A stretch of 64,000 nucleotides of DNA from Hymenolepis diminuta (GCA_900708905.1 CAADRB010000015.1:1136040-1200039), one strand, 5' to 3'. Counted from the first letter of the stretch, positions 1 to 14,273 are shown. Notes: a model not told the origin generated them from the sequence alone. Numbers and translations are program-made.

Positions 1-111
1 CATTATTACCTATGGCAAAATAATCACACTTTTTATCCTACAGAAGTATCCAATGCAGAATGGAACAAGTTGGTGATTGAGTGGGGTTCACCTAGAAAGC
101 CGGGTTATTAA
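1..111 (+). CDS. Partial ORF at left edge, C-terminal 36 codons, unrecognised
   Basis: Open from base 1 to TAA at 109-111; ends KLVIEWGSPRKPGY. Three Trp and a varied composition look more protein-like than chance translation of AT-rich DNA. It could be the last exon of a host gene or the end of a retroelement ORF (a dispersed repeat follows at 690). I do not recognise the family. Confidence 0.25.
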   Translation, partial: HYYLWQNNHTFYPTEVSNAEWNKLVIEWGSPRKPGY

Positions 112-197
112 ATATGTTATATTTCATTTAGGATTCTGATTCAGACTGCCACCCTTTCACTTAATGGTTTACAGTTAAATGCTACATTCTCTAAAGA

Positions 198-238
198 CCG
201 AAAATCGAATTTTCGGATTTGTTCCCTTGGATGGGAAC
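198..238. other. Two adjacent perfect hairpins
   Basis: CCGAAAAT/ATTTTCGG (198-205 and 209-216, 3-base loop) followed four bases later by GTTCCC/GGGAAC (221-226 and 233-238, 6-base loop). Function unknown. Confidence 0.6.
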
Positions 239-689
239 CTGAGTGAACTCATTTCACTTATATTCAGCTCAAATTGGCCAACTAATTAACTTTGGTGGTT
301 AGTTGAGTCGTTTCAACGTATTTTTCTTTTAAAGGTCCAGGAACTGGCCGGATGTTATGTACTGATATGGTGCACATTGTAAAGGCTAACAATACCCAAG
401 GTCACCAATTTAGGAGTTACCAAATTGTAGGAATTAATAGACCACATCTTGACTGTAGAAGTTAAGACTATAGCTAACAGCTAACAATAGAAACAACAGA
501 TTTAGAGTGGAACAGCGAGAGCTGACTGGGCCAAAATGTGTTGATCAAACCACAATGAGGGTTCAAGCAAATAAGTGAGAGATGATGAAGAAGAGGCGAT
601 GAGAGGGAAGCGTAGGAGTCGATGAATGGCAGGAGTGCTTTTAATGAAACGGGAAGGTTATAGAGAGGGGGAATCGATAAAAGCGTTTA

Positions 690-790
690 GACATGGCAGA
701 TAGGGGTTTTGCGTCAAAGGGCCACGAAGACGTCACTGCTGCTTGGTGGAGGAGAAACCGAATTCTTCTCTAGGAGGATGTGAATAAAGA
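690..790 (+). repeat. Dispersed repeat family 1, copy a
   Basis: Shares GGGGTTTTGCGTCA, CACTG, GCTT and GATGTGAATA with spacing preserved over about 100 bases with the minus-strand copy at 30160-30270. The upstream part (455-500, TAGCTAACAGCTAACAA) may also belong. An AATAAA near the end (783) would fit an LTR or another poly(A)-bearing element, but no LTR pair was found. Confidence 0.6.
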
Positions 791-799
791 TTTATTTTG

Positions 800-3700
800 T
801 AAGATGTGTAAGAGTGTTTTTCAACCATAGAAATTACAATTTCGACTAAAGCCACTTTAAATTTTATGCAGTTAGAAAGGCAGTCTTTGTAAACGTGTAA
901 ATTTAAAACTGAAATTTATGATAGTTCGAAGTTAATATACATTTATGCAATTCAATTATTATTTTTTCATTCGTGTTTTATCTATGTGATTTTGGTATGT
1001 TTATCTCAGACAAGTGTCTTCATTTTTATGTGCCTTTTTTTCAGATCTCTTCTGCTCTTATGGCTTTGGTCTTCGTCTTTAAACACATGTGAACCCTAAT
1101 GGCCTATCTTAAAATTCATTTTGCATAAAATTTAACAATTTTATAACAAATTGATTGCCATGAAGAAATTTTAATTTTACCTGATTTAAGTTTAAATTAA
1201 TTTAAGACTACCTATTTCTAACTTGTTGAAAACTTTTCATCTTCCTCTTGTTCGGATGACTTTTCAGGTTAAATAATAATTGAATTATTAGTTAAATTAC
1301 CAGTATAACGATAATAGTCTAACAATATTTAGAAATTTTGGCGGCATGACATTCTTTTTCGATATACTTGTTTTAGATTTATTTTTTGAATTTAGAATTT
1401 TTGTTCAAAAACATTTTTTAAAAGTATTTTATTTGATTTCATATTAATTTAAAATGAAAATAATATTGTTCGAATTGTATTTTACAGAAATCTTATTTTA
1501 ATCTATACCTTACTGAACATTTGTTTTATTTCTTTTTCTCCATATACTAACTTTAACTTTTACTTTAAATGATGTTTGAAATTATTAAAACCTTTTGTAT
1601 ATTTGATATAATTAAAATTTTGCCAGCATTTGGATGAACCCCTACTTAATTCTAATTTTAGACTGAAATAATTTGTAGATCATTTATGTCGACTTTAATA
1701 AATATTTTCGGTCAACATAATGGATATTAGTTCAATCTACAACCAGTACGTTTAATTATACCGATATAAAAGCATTTTCTTAAAGTTGAGATTGACTTTT
1801 TATTATTTTATTTCCAATATAACTCTACCGATGCCACAAAAATTTGGAAATGTGATATGGGTGACATAATAGGGTGTAAAGATTTCAATGTAAAATCTTT
1901 GTAACTTATTAGGAATCAATAAGCTGATTATGGTAATACACTCACTTATAAGCACTAGCGATATACAACACAATGTTCAATTTATTTCTGTCCATCCACC
2001 GAAAATCAATTTTGCCATCTAAAATTTACCAATTTCAATTGAGTGATCCTGTATAATTTTCAATTAATAAACCGACGTTTAATAATTGTTTTCACTAGCC
2101 TGATAAATTACGCCCGCAAATCAAAGTTCTAAGTTAGAGAAAGGTAATTTATGACGAAAGTGTTAAATATTTCATTAAATATATTGTGCTCCTTGCAGTC
2201 AAATTAAATTCTTGATTAACGTTCATTTTTGAAGGCTTTTGAATCATGTCTTTTTTGCTTTTTAAGTGAAGTGATAAATTAACTTTTCTAAATCTTAAAA
2301 AATGATAAACTGCGTATCTTTAAACTTAAAATAAAATTTTAGTTGCAATCGAAAAAATGTTGAAAGACAATTAGCCATAATAATAATGCTTTGCTTTTTG
2401 GATTCTTACAAAGTGGCACTAGAATTAATTGCTCATTTATTTTTATAATTAGGAGTTCACTTTTGAAATTTTATTTAAAAATCAATTTTTAGAATATAAA
2501 TTCAGCCAAAATATTTTTTTAAGTATTTGCTCCAAAATTACATATTCTATTTTAGAAAAAGATTTATTTACACATAATAACATAATTTGAAAGGATGTTA
2601 TTAAACAAAGTTAACCAAATTTAATTGGCATATTTCTGATTCACATTTAACTTTCTTTAACAAGCATTCTAAAGTGAGCGAAATGATAGGTATGAATAAA
2701 ATATGGACAATTACTTTAAAAAAATAAAATTCTAAATAAGATATTTTTGAAAATATGCATGAACGCATGGGTGGTTCTCTAAATTTAATTTTAGCGTTTC
2801 ATTAACAAGTATCCAGGATAAAATTATTGGATATTATTACATTCCAAAACGATTGCACTATGGATGTATACAAAAACGACCAAACCAAATTACTTCAGTA
2901 AATGATAAGTTTGGTTTTGTGCGCCACATTGCAACTCTAACGTTAATAATTAAGTGCCACCAAAAGGGATTCGAGAGAAGAGGTGATTGAGAATGTGGAA
3001 AATAATTTCGTGGAGAAGAATTTTATCTGGTAAAAATAATATTCTTTCTCTTGTAAAAAGAGTCTTTTATATACTGATAATTCGCAAAATGCATATTGTG
3101 ATTAATACAGTACAAATAAAATATAATGCAATACAAATTAAGATTTATGAGCAAAATACAATCTGAAATTTAATATTTCAGCCTTATTAAGAGTAGTGGA
3201 AATAACTTCCATTATATTTTATATTTATAAACTACTACTGATTATTTACGAAGTCGAAGATAAATTCTTGTAAAGAACAAAATCAATATCTTGGCACATT
3301 ATTAATGTTTATAAATGAAAGTAAATAATTTATACCATGCAGGAGAGATCTTCAAAGCAAGTTCTATTGAAAAACATTAATAGTATACCTTTACAAATTA
3401 TTAAAAAATGAACACCAAATCGGCGAGCAGTTCTGTTAACATTTGGTCTACTGTTATTATATTCATTATCAAAATAAAGCAACATTTGTTTGTGACAAAA
3501 TAGTTATACAGAAATAAATCTTAAGCCCTCACTTGACTGTTAATATATGGATAAATTTCTATAATGCATCAGAAAATATTTTGCATTTAATGCAATCATG
3601 AGATTTAGATTTTGAAATGATGGATATATAATCAAGTGTCATCACCTTTGAGCAGAGATTATGCCGTTCGTATGTTTATAAAAAGTTAATGGCCATTTAA

Positions 3701-6700
3701 TTCCAAAATCATGGGGTCAACTGTTTAACAAAGTCTGATTATTTATCTTCATAAAGATCGGCTTTCTGATTCACATTTTAAATTTCTCAATCAAATACTG
3801 CTTTTTGAACCTATTTTTTGCCAGACTTTTAACTTTTCGCCTGGTTACTTTTATATTTATTCTTCAGATCGTAGTTTATAAAAGGCTGTAAAAGTTGTAA
3901 TTAAGAAAGTTTAATCTAAAATCAAAATAGCGGAATGAAATGTGATACATTAAAAAATACGCTGTAAATGTATTTTTACTTTTTATTATACATCAAGAAG
4001 TGAATATAAATTACCTTAATTAGCAGGCGGAATAATAAAGCATCATCAACAATGGTTTGAAATGCGCCATCAAGTCAATAATTGAATTGAAGTACAATGA
4101 CTCTAAAATATATTATATTCTATTATTAAGAGAAATCTGATGTTTGATAGCAAACCCATTGCTGCATAGCAAATGCAGACAGTAGCCGAGGGAAGATAAT
4201 TGCATTTAGCATCAGTGATTTTCACTAGCTTTTTACTGTGAATAAAAACTTGCGATTTGAAGAATACCACCAAACGCAACGTTTACCTTTCGCACAATTT
4301 GATAATGCATTGTTTACTACTACTTTTGGCCCAAAATAAACCTATGATTTGCAATTTTACATTTTTTAAACAAAAAGGGTTATACAGTAAATCTGTCTCT
4401 AAGACCAGATTATCATTCACTTTTAACTTCATTCTTTTGAATAAAGCATAATTAATTGCTTGATCAATGATATCTTCTGACAATTAACTATATGACAGAT
4501 CTGGTTATTTTAAATATATGAGAAAGCGTTTTTATATTTTCCTCATTTTTTATGTAAACCAATATCAATAACTATAAAAGTAGAGATCAATATAATTTTA
4601 TCAATGGGGTATTCATTTCAATATCACCTAACTTCTAAGGGTTTATATCGTATTTATAAAAGCATTCTCATTAATCCAAGTTATGTTTATTTTTCATTTT
4701 TAAATTAAATATTTAGGTGACTAATTTCAAAATAATAAGAACTTATTAGATAAAATTTTTTTTGCTATGACACTTTGAAATGATAAATTTTAAACCATTT
4801 AGGCTTCCATTAGCGTTTAGCAATGGGCGTGTGCTTCGGAATGTGACAGGATTAATTAAAATTCAAAGCACTTCACGAAATTCAATATTTTCTACTCCAA
4901 AACAAATAATAATTAATCTTACAAATCTTCATTATTTGGAAGGAAGTAAAACAGTTTAAATTAGGTCAAACAAATTATCAGAGCAGACAATCTTAGAGAT
5001 ATTTGTAGAGTGTAGTAGGTGACAAGTATATTAATTTTTTTGACTTTTTTCTTAAAGCTCAGTTTATATTTAAACTTCTTAGTTTGACCCCTTCACATAG
5101 ATTAGTGAGAAATTTAGTTTCAGATTATACATTGTCAATTCCTGCCCACTGTTCTTCTATTTCACCTCGACATTTTAAATGAAACATGATAAATGATTTT
5201 GAGTCATTTGAGCACTTCAATTCAATGCACCCATCTTTATCTGCCGATAGTTAAAGTGCAATTCTAAGATAATGTTTTAATATACCTGAAAACACTTATT
5301 TATCTTTTAAATAATGACGTATTCAGATATTTTTGTCATTTTTAAGAAATACTGCAGAATAAATATCATTTAGAATTCCTATAATCATTTTAGGTAAAAT
5401 GGAAAATAATATGCGATACTTAAAATGCATTCACCAGAACATTGATTGAGTTATCATCATATTCATATGATTTCGTAACAAAGAAAAGAATAACTATGAT
5501 ATAAAGAGGCAAAAACAGGAATAATTTTAAATCAAAGGATGGAAAAAATGGATAATTTTTAGTGAAAATAAAGTAATTAAATATATTTAATACCTTATAG
5601 GATCGTCTCGTTAATCTAGCTAGCTGCCAATTGACAGGAAAAGATGAATTACACTGATTGAGGGCGAAATGAAAGACTACTCTCTGGAAAAAATTAGAGT
5701 AGTCATTTTGAACATCAGATTTTTTTGCTATTTTACTTTGAAGAACGTTTCTTTTATGTTTTAGCAAGAGTTATATGTTTTTACAAGCTCAGACACACTG
5801 CCACTAACTTATACACCCAACATCCATACTAATGGATCAGACAGATGATTTCTCTCAATTTTTTGCCCATCAGTACTTTTGGTCTATGCTTTATACCTAT
5901 ATAGCATTTTACCGTTGCTTCTGTTCTAACTTATTTATTAAATGGCCTTCAATGAATCGCATTCAGGTGGATGAATTCTAGATGCAAAAATATCCCTTCA
6001 GATTGGAAGTTTTCCTGATAGCTCGATTTGCCACTGGAGCGTTTTAAAACTATCGTAGTTCGAGGATATATAAAAATTAAACATTGAAGGATATCAGGTA
6101 ATGATTTCAGTGGATTTTGACTTTCTAGTCTACTGTTTACCTGAATAAGTTATTGATTTAGCTATTCCAAAACCAGAGCACTGAGTTAGTCTCCAACAGC
6201 AATTATTGGACGGTGTCAAGAATAATCACATTAAGAGGTTTCAAACCATTTTTGTTATTAATTCTGAGGACCAATGACAAGATTTTGGTGTTTCAAGAAT
6301 ATCACTAGTATTATTTTCAGGGATAAATATGCAAATTTTGAGCCATATTTGTTGTCCTATCATCTAGTCAACAAATATTGTCAGTAGTGAACAACTTAAT
6401 TATAAATTTTGGTTGTATTTATTGCCAACTATAACTAAGCTTTAAAAGAACGGATCAGATTAAATCTCTAGCAGATTAATACATTTCTTTATGCAAGTAA
6501 ATCTGACTGTGTTCAGTGGCACCAGAATATTACATATTCTAGATACGTGAGACTTGTCAGTTATTAAAATATAAAGGCTATTACAATTGCTTTAGATCTA
6601 ATATAATTTGTAATTATAAAGCAGAATAGTATTGCCTAAAAGAACGATATACTCTACTAAATGTCATTACAGTAGCTGAAATTTCAAGATTAACTAAATC

Positions 6701-8500
6701 GATTAAAGATAAGACCGGCATAATCTCGAATGACTGACTATGCACGATGCTTGTCAGTGTCCTGTCACATAAAAAACTTAAATGCTGTCAGTCTCGATTT
6801 ATATTTTTAAATCCCTAATTTTAAAATTCAAATGAGGAATCTCATTATCGATATAGATTAAGTTGTACTGTTTAAATTAATGGGAAATCATAATAAAGAG
6901 GAAAGTATAATATAACTTACATAATAGCTGTATAAGTTAGAAGTATCGCAAATAAAATTATTTATTTTATTAAGTGCAACGTGTAATTAATCATTATTAT
7001 GACAAAAATTATCCGGATTACAGGCATTTTAGTTACGAATCAAACTAAATCCTGACACAATAAATAAGGTTCGCATAAAAATATTTCATCTATTATCCCA
7101 AATGGGAGCGGGATGGGAAATAGAATATTTATTGACAGTCTAGTCAGAAAGAAATCTGATAAAATCTGGAGCTTGGCTAGTGGGAAACGTTACTTTAAAC
7201 TTCTAACTCATTCACCTCTGTAATCTGAGATTAGCAGGTGAATTTGAGATTTTTGACGCTAGCTGATATTTTTCATCATACTTGTAAACTATCTGCCTCG
7301 TTGGAGAGTCCACAGCTATATGGTAAAACCGAAAAGTTAAACTAAAGACTATATGCACTCGGTCGAACACGACATTCTCACAAGATGATGATCATGAAAA
7401 CCTCTTTTAAAGACAGCAGATCTGGAGAAAATGCCTAGATCCCTTGCGATGGAGGTAGTATCATGAAGAGAAGACACCATTTTCCCCGAAAAATTGAAGT
7501 GAGTGATTTTTAAAACGTTTTTACACAAATGAAACACTTATGAAAATTTTATACAGTGCTTTCAGTCAAAAGTTTACAACAACATTGTTGAAGGCTAATA
7601 AATGGAAGAACAGCAAGTAAGCATGTCGTTAGAAAATCAATTTCTCATAATTTATTTTGGAATTTATATTAGAAATACAGTGCATATTGATGTCCAAAGG
7701 ATAGCTTACAGAACGTTCTTGGGATTTACTCGAGTAGAAATTGAAGTTTCCTTTGTGCAATCGACCAAATAGATGCACTGTCACATTAGACGGTAATTTC
7801 TATTTTTCACAGTTAATTTCCCATAAGTTGTATCGATGCGTACGGTGGTTAATTCCCCTGATCGGTGAGCACATCAATTGAAAGGATCTATCCATTGACA
7901 GGTGACGTGAAGAAACTCAAATTAATGATTAGTAAACAGAATGTTCGTTTGGCTGTTATTGTTGAAATCTTTGTTTTTTAAGCCAACAACTACAAAAATT
8001 CAGAACATTTGAATTCAAGCAAAAAGTATTTACCGTGAACGACTTATAAGTTTGTTTCTATAGGTAATAATCAAATTTGATCAACTGATCATTATGTTTC
8101 TTTTTTAAGCATTTGCACTGTTGAACTATTTCAAGACATTTCACTGGCTTTAGAAAATGATGGCAGATGGTGTAAAATTGCTTTAATGTTAAATGCGGGG
8201 CAATTTCCAGCAGTAGATCTCGCCAGTGGAAATATCGATGTCATTGAAGACTTGAATTTATGGACGTGTCCATTAGACATGTCATCTTTGTGAGCTCAAG
8301 TGATTATTTTTGAAGCCGTTTCAGTATTAGTTTAATGATTTACTTCAATAAGAATCTTCTGTTAGAAAGTAAGTGAATTTATTTAAACGCGGTTTGTACC
8401 AATATTTTTCAAAATTATTTGCCATTCTTGTAATCAGTCAAGGTGGGTGAAATACACAATTTGATTTTAACTTGAGTTAGTAATTTAATAAATACCATAA
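800..8500. other. AT-rich region without identified genes
   Basis: Only short chance frames; the longest (115 codons, minus strand, 5420-5767) is Phe/Leu/Asn/Lys-rich with no motif. No repeat, RNA gene or transposon was recognised. Confidence 0.5.
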
Positions 8501-9185
8501 ATATATGTGAAATTTATTAATTTAGAGTAAAGACACCCACTATTTTAGAATAAATCGAACAAAATTCTATGTTTGAGATCAATTTTAAAATAGAAAATTT
8601 TGATTGTCTGTGTCTTTTAAAGGTTCACTTTCGCAGTTATGGTTTATGGTGCGTTTATTCATTCTTGCAAGCTCTTTATGTTGTGGTTTTGTCATGGAGA
8701 CTGATAATGAATCTGACTATAATTTTATATTGGTTTTATTACTTCTTTTATTTAACAAGTCGCAATCATGGATCATTTTTGAGGCTCTAGAATTTTCCTT
8801 AATTATTGTATTTTTTTCGTTTTCCATTATTTTGCTTAAACTTCACCACCTGCATACTCTGCTATCAGATTTTATATGCTTCAATCTCGTTTCGCTTGTC
8901 ATCAATCATCGGTTATACTTTGTTTTTCCTTTGGTAGTACCGGTTCATCATGCATATTTCACTCCGCTCTGATTGGCCGATTATACCTCTCACTCTGCCA
9001 TCATTTTTAATTTAATTCACGACCGCTATTGAACGTTGAGTGAAAGCCCATTAAACAAGCCATCTTACTTCTTTTCTGATTTTGTTAAGGTAGTGAATAA
9101 AATATTAAATTTGAGTTAATTGTCGCTAGCCTCTCTTCAGAGGATTCTGACCTAGAGGATCATCATACTCCATTTTGAAATGTGC

Positions 9186-9219
9186 ATCCTATCTCCGGGG
9201 GTTTGCCGTGAGATAGGAT
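9186..9219. other. Perfect 10-bp hairpin with 14-base GC-rich loop
   Basis: ATCCTATCTC at 9186-9195 is the exact inverse of GAGATAGGAT at 9210-9219; the loop is CGGGGGTTTGCCGT. It stands out in composition and symmetry from its AT-rich surroundings. Confidence 0.65.
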
Positions 9220-9290
9220 TTGATAGTCACCAGTTAGAACAAGGCAATATTAGGTCCATCAAAATGCTTCGAAATGAAGAACTTTAAAAT

Positions 9291-9596
9291 TTATAAGGTA
9301 AAGTGTAAAAGAGGGACAAAAAATGTAAAAGGCATATGTAATGCCAGATATAGAACTTGGTTGAAGAGTTGCAGATATGGAGTAACCGGATATTCGAGAG
9401 TGTAGCTAGCAACAATGCGGTTGAAACCAGGAGTAGCGTTTGGAACAGATGTAAAGTTATGAGATGACATTTTAATTGTATAGAGTTGGTAGAGGTCCAT
9501 GGAGTTGTAAAAGTTATGAAAGTATTGCACAGATTGTTCAAGGGTGAAAGGATGACGATTTAATAGTTGAAATAGGAAACACTTTGCTTCTAACAA
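9291..9596 (-). CDS. Unrecognised 101-codon open frame in a GC-richer block
   Basis: Opens with a non-ATG codon after a stop, with SVQYFHNFYNSMDLYQLY, then FTSVPNATPGFNRIV and aromatic-rich remainder. The neighbouring minus-strand DNA (8560-8850) also gives hydrophilic, gene-like pieces broken by one stop. It may be the remnant of a mobile or viral-like sequence, but no motif lets me name it, and chance cannot be excluded. Confidence 0.2.
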   Translation of the reverse strand: MLEAKCFLFQLLNRHPFTLEQSVQYFHNFYNSMDLYQLYTIKMSSHNFTSVPNATPGFNRIVASYTLEYPVTPYLQLFNQVLYLALHMPFTFFVPLLHFTL

Positions 9597-9649
9597 CCGT
9601 TCGAACTTTCAATGCAGGTGTTCTGGGTAGAATAGGAGTTTGTAAGATT

Positions 9650-12600
9650 AAGGAATGTAATTACCTGAAAGTAAATAGTAGTAAAGGGAAAGTGTAAAAT
9701 GCCTACTTAATGTTTCATGTTACTGCTATGACCTAATACTTAGGAGTCTCGATATAATCCGCGGAACTTTTCGACTCTCATCGCCTCATCTTTTGTTCTA
9801 GGAATAAGTAATCACAAAAGATAGAACATTATTATATAACGAAGTTTGCAGCAATTCAGATCAGCTGAGAAGATCATAAGCATAGACCGTTCTCGTTTGT
9901 AGTGCTACTTTTACATTGTGAGTGATATAGATATGCCAAAGTTTGCTTAAAAATGAAATTTGTTGGTTTCGGTTATATTCAAAATATCTAAAATATAAAT
10001 TTGAACACCTCACTAACGTTCAACTATTTCCGACTCAAGAAAATTATTTTTTCTCTATTTGTGTGTTCAGAATACCCGCACTTCCGATTCACCGTCTTAA
10101 TTCCAAATTTGTCTTTTCCCGTTTGCTTAAGCGCCAATGTTGTAAATCAAAGCATTGCATGTAAGCAGAAACTAAATCAGTTTACAACCACTTTTGCATA
10201 TTTCTGAAATAAAACAAAGTGGGGCCGTTTTGAAGATTATTTGTAAAAGTTTACATGCGATATTTTAAATCATCTTATGTTTTAATGGTATTGATGAATA
10301 TTTTATGAACTTACATTTTAATATTAAAAAATAATGACTTAAGAAACGTAGCAAAATATTGATTGATTATTGATTATAAATGAAATTTTTGAAATATGCT
10401 TTCTACTTTGACACTTAGAAAAATAATACTAGTCTTATTATTGAATTGTTTATTACTAGGTCGTATTAATCGTTGGTTTTATGAAAATATATGCGTTTTA
10501 TAAGAGATATTATTAATTATGAGAAATAATTTTAGAGTAAATTCATGACTTTTTTATTATTACAAATAAAAAGGGAAATTCCCTATATGAAAGCATTTTT
10601 TTTGGATTAATTAATTCATTTAAAATGGGCGTTTATTTCCGTTTTTGTATCGCAAGGTAATCAGTATAAATTTTCAAAACAGAATAGATAAAATATTCCA
10701 ATTGGATAATTTAACAAAAGCTCATATATTTCCTCTTTTTAATGAAACATAAATTTTAAATTTATTTTTGGCTATCTGTTTTGATTTTGCGTGATTTCAA
10801 TTTGATTCAGTTGTTGACAAGTTTAATTAAAATCTGTCTTTCTTTGAAAATATCGACTTGCTTTCTTTACCATCAGACGTGTTTAAAAACAAAATCGCGT
10901 GAGATTCGTTTATTAACTTATAAGGAGCAATTCTGGAAATGCATAATAAAATATTCATTATGATTTTAACCAGATTCAATTTGTACATAAACAGAAGTTG
11001 TAAATTGCATCTTTCAGAAAATGTGTTTGATTGCATTTAGAATCTGAGACTATTAATTTAAAACATATTTAGCAATTTAGCTTTCATCGGTGGCATTATG
11101 ATTAGATTAGTGCTTTCACCAGCTTTCTCACTATCCCCTGGAATTAAGCCACCTAACGTCAAACTAGTAATGGTTCGCATCCAACCGTTTAATGCTGTTA
11201 AATTACCAGTCCCTTGAACTCAAGTTCACATGGTCAGGATATTCGTAAATATTGTGGTCGAAGTAAGGTACTAAAGTTTTGCATTTTGTGGGACCGCTTA
11301 ATATAGTTTTATTAGATAACTCATACAAATGGGGAAAAATTCTGAAAGTACTCCGTGTCTTGAATTTGAGACCGTCGCTAATATGGTAACACTTCAGTTA
11401 TAATCTACGGTCTGTTTTAAAAGTCCAAAGCATTTCGTGGAAGAATCCATAGAGGTAATAAAGAGTTTGGTTTATCAACCGCAATTTGATATTCTCAGAA
11501 TTTCTTTACAAAAAATACCAAGAAATCGTGCATTAGATTTGATTAGATTAGCGTTTCAAATAGATTTCTTATGGATATTTACATTAAACAGATGGATATA
11601 TTCAATCCGCAACGGTAATAAATTGTAAAAATTTTCATATTCAGTTAAATATTTTCAGTATTGAAGAGCATAAAACAAAGCGATCTAGTTTTAAAATAGA
11701 CACTGTCTAACAACATTTTCCCATAAACACTCATTAAATTGATACATTTTTCAATTGAGAACAAATAAATTAGGGCATTCAATTAATCTGACATTGAAAT
11801 AACACTTTAAAAATTGTTACAAAAAAGTATTTTTAATTTAACCTATGGTGTAGGCGTCATTAATAAAAGTAGATGATCTGATCATGGAGATACAATGATC
11901 TAGAAAACTGATAAGGAAGCTATTTTGATAAATATAAAATTTACTTAAATTTCAAAAATTTGCAAACAGTTAACAAAAATGGCCAACCGCATTGGTCAGT
12001 TCTAGCTAATATAGAGAGTGGAAGAGGCTCCATGACGTCTCTCTGTCCAATATGAGCGCTAGAAAGTGCGTTTCTAGATGAGCTTTAGATTTTTTTAAAA
12101 TGTAATCATGAAAAAATTTCATAATTAAAATTCCGAGCTTTAAAGTGCAAAGTAATACTGCTATTATTATTCTAAGGATGGTATAGAGAGCTGTCATCTA
12201 AAATAAGCGCGAAATCAATTTCTAATTATATTTTAGAGAGATTTTTGCTATTTTGAATGCTCAATCTTAAGATATATTAAGTTTAAAAAACATTTTATTC
12301 ACTCTTATATGTTACGAGGTAGAGCTACTAGTCTAAGAAATAGGGATCTCAAAAACAGCACTAAAATAAAGCCTTCTTTTAAAATTAACAACAATTAAAG
12401 TTAATGGTTCAGAATATTTTTCTAAAATGGAGATTTTGTGTTTTTTTGTAGATGACTGTTTTAGCCGTTATAACCTATTCAAAAGAAACATTTCCTTGAT
12501 ATTAAAATTAATGTCCATTAATAATGTCATTGTGCGAGCTTTCTTTCCACTTCTATTCAAACCCAACGAGTCAAGTGAGGACTGAGATTGAAAGAACTAC

Positions 12601-13020
12601 GAAGGTTTTTCACAACAGCCTGAAGGTAAAGTCTACTTCGATGATGCTTGATAAAATGATTTTTCAGGAGGAATTAACTGAATCTATAGGAACAAAATCT
12701 AAGATAAGTAGTATTTAGAAGTGCTTTAAATCTTCTAATTAAACACTATTAAGTTAAAAATCACTTCTTATTAACAAACTTTTAAAGACAAAATTGACGA
12801 TGTAACGAAACATTTTATATTTTTACACTTCCGCATATGTGCTTACGAAGAAGTATTTCAAATTCAAGTCGATCTACGATTTTAAGAGAAAATGTCTGCA
12901 GGATATGACCTTCAGAACTAAAGGTTACACCACAATGAGGGATTGATGTCAAAATGCAAAAGAATTGTTGCTGAGTTTCCAATTGTATCAATAAACGATA
13001 TTTACATTAAGTACGTACCT
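9650..13020. other. AT-rich region without identified genes
   Basis: Short low-complexity frames only. Slightly richer patch at 11.1-11.3 kb shows no recognisable product. Confidence 0.5.
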
Positions 13021-13026
13021 ATTGTA

Positions 13027-13050
13027 CAAGGTGCGTAAGATATCTGAAGG
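13027..13050 (+). repeat. Mariner left terminal inverted repeat
   Basis: Starts right after the TA at 13025-13026; core GGTGCGTAAGATATCTGAAG matches the inverted right end with about five differences. Confidence 0.75.
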
Positions 13051-13159
13051 TTTTTGTAATTCAAACTGACCCAATAATAAATAATGCATTTTTATATCAG
13101 AAGATCTCATAGCAGATACCACCATGACTTATAAATTAAAAAAGCACTCTGTAATAATT

Positions 13160-14060
13160 TCTATAAAAACAAAACACAGGAATTTAGAATTTGCAAGATT
13201 TTTGAAAGTCATTACATCTTGTGTTCGCCAAGTTAGAAGGAAGTTGACCAAAAACATTGGAGATGAATTTATCACAAGGAAGGGAAAGCAGCGTTGTCAA
13301 CGTTCTGCTGACCCAATTAGAACAGCTGAGTCGGTCACAAGAGTCCATGACGCAGCATGGTGGTCGAAAATTACGTGAAGCCAAGGCGCGACATCTTGTC
13401 AAAGATCTTTAAGTGTCTGGGGGGATAAAAATCTTTAAGAAATGTTATTTATCTAGACATTGGGTACAAATTATTCGTTCTTTTTAGATGAGACCAGTTT
13501 GCATCAGCATAAACAACTCCAGAAAATCATTTAATGCATGCAAATGGCTCTTAAAGAAAGTGAACCACACACAAGAACAGAAGTGGCTTTCGTTTTTCTC
13601 CGACGAAAAATGTTCTATAAGGATGAAAATGTCAGTACAAGAGATGATAGATGGCTATGTGGGGAGCGGAACCCACTAGAGTTCTAACTGCTAACAACAA
13701 TTATGATGGTTTTCGGTGCTGTTGTTATCAGCATTGAAGGGCACATTATGACTCCTCGATTTTTTCCATGGAGCCTTAGAGTCAATGCAGATGAAGATTT
13801 CCATGTTGACATTTCAAGCCATTGTTGTCAAGCTTTGGATAGACGGCGTAGCCAATGGAGAAAGACCTTATGTCTTTCAACAAGATTCGGCCTCATTCCA
13901 TAACGCTTTCAAAACCCAGGAATGGATGGTCGAAAATCTCCATCATGTTACACTAAACTTATGGCCTCCTAACTACTCACTAGACCTCAATCCTTTGGAT
14001 TATTACGTGTGGGGTGGTGCGAGGCGGGCGTGGTTGAAAAGAAAGTTAATTAGTATCTTC
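13160..14060 (+). pseudogene. Mariner transposase pseudogene
   Basis: Transposase fragments appear in order but in different frames. The N-terminal helix-turn-helix part includes VRQVRRKLTKN and KGKQRCQRSAD near 13220-13330. SFFSDEKCSI, with the first catalytic Asp, is near 13590-13620. MVFGAVVISIEGHIMTPRFF is near 13705-13765. YVFQQDSASFHNAFKTQEW, with the second Asp, is near 13870-13925, and WPPNYSLDLNPLDYYVWG, with the third, is near 13960-14015. Stops near 13411 and 13677 and several frame changes break it, so it makes no working enzyme. The family cuts and pastes DNA at TA sites. Confidence 0.88.
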
Positions 14061-14273
14061 ATAGCACCAAAGCCTTCTCTTTGATGAACAGAGAATATCA
14101 ACAAGGAAAGCTTGCAATAGCTTTTGGACTCAAATTGGGTTGGTGGTAGAAGTCAGAGAAGGAAACATAGAATAAAATCCTGGTTAATGTTATGTTTATT
14201 TGTTTTGTTATGAGAAATTGTATGTTTTGATCATTAACAATTTCATTTTCTGTTTTTCTAAGTGTATAAGGTG

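Noticed and set aside
5420..5767. 115-codon minus-strand frame with a hydrophobic C-terminal stretch
   Set aside because: Composition follows the AT-rich background (Phe, Leu, Asn, Lys) and there is no motif or flanking gene signal.
8604..8972. 122-codon hydrophobic open frame on the plus strand
   Set aside because: Extreme Leu/Phe/Ser content and no recognisable topology or motif; the complementary strand looks more gene-like.
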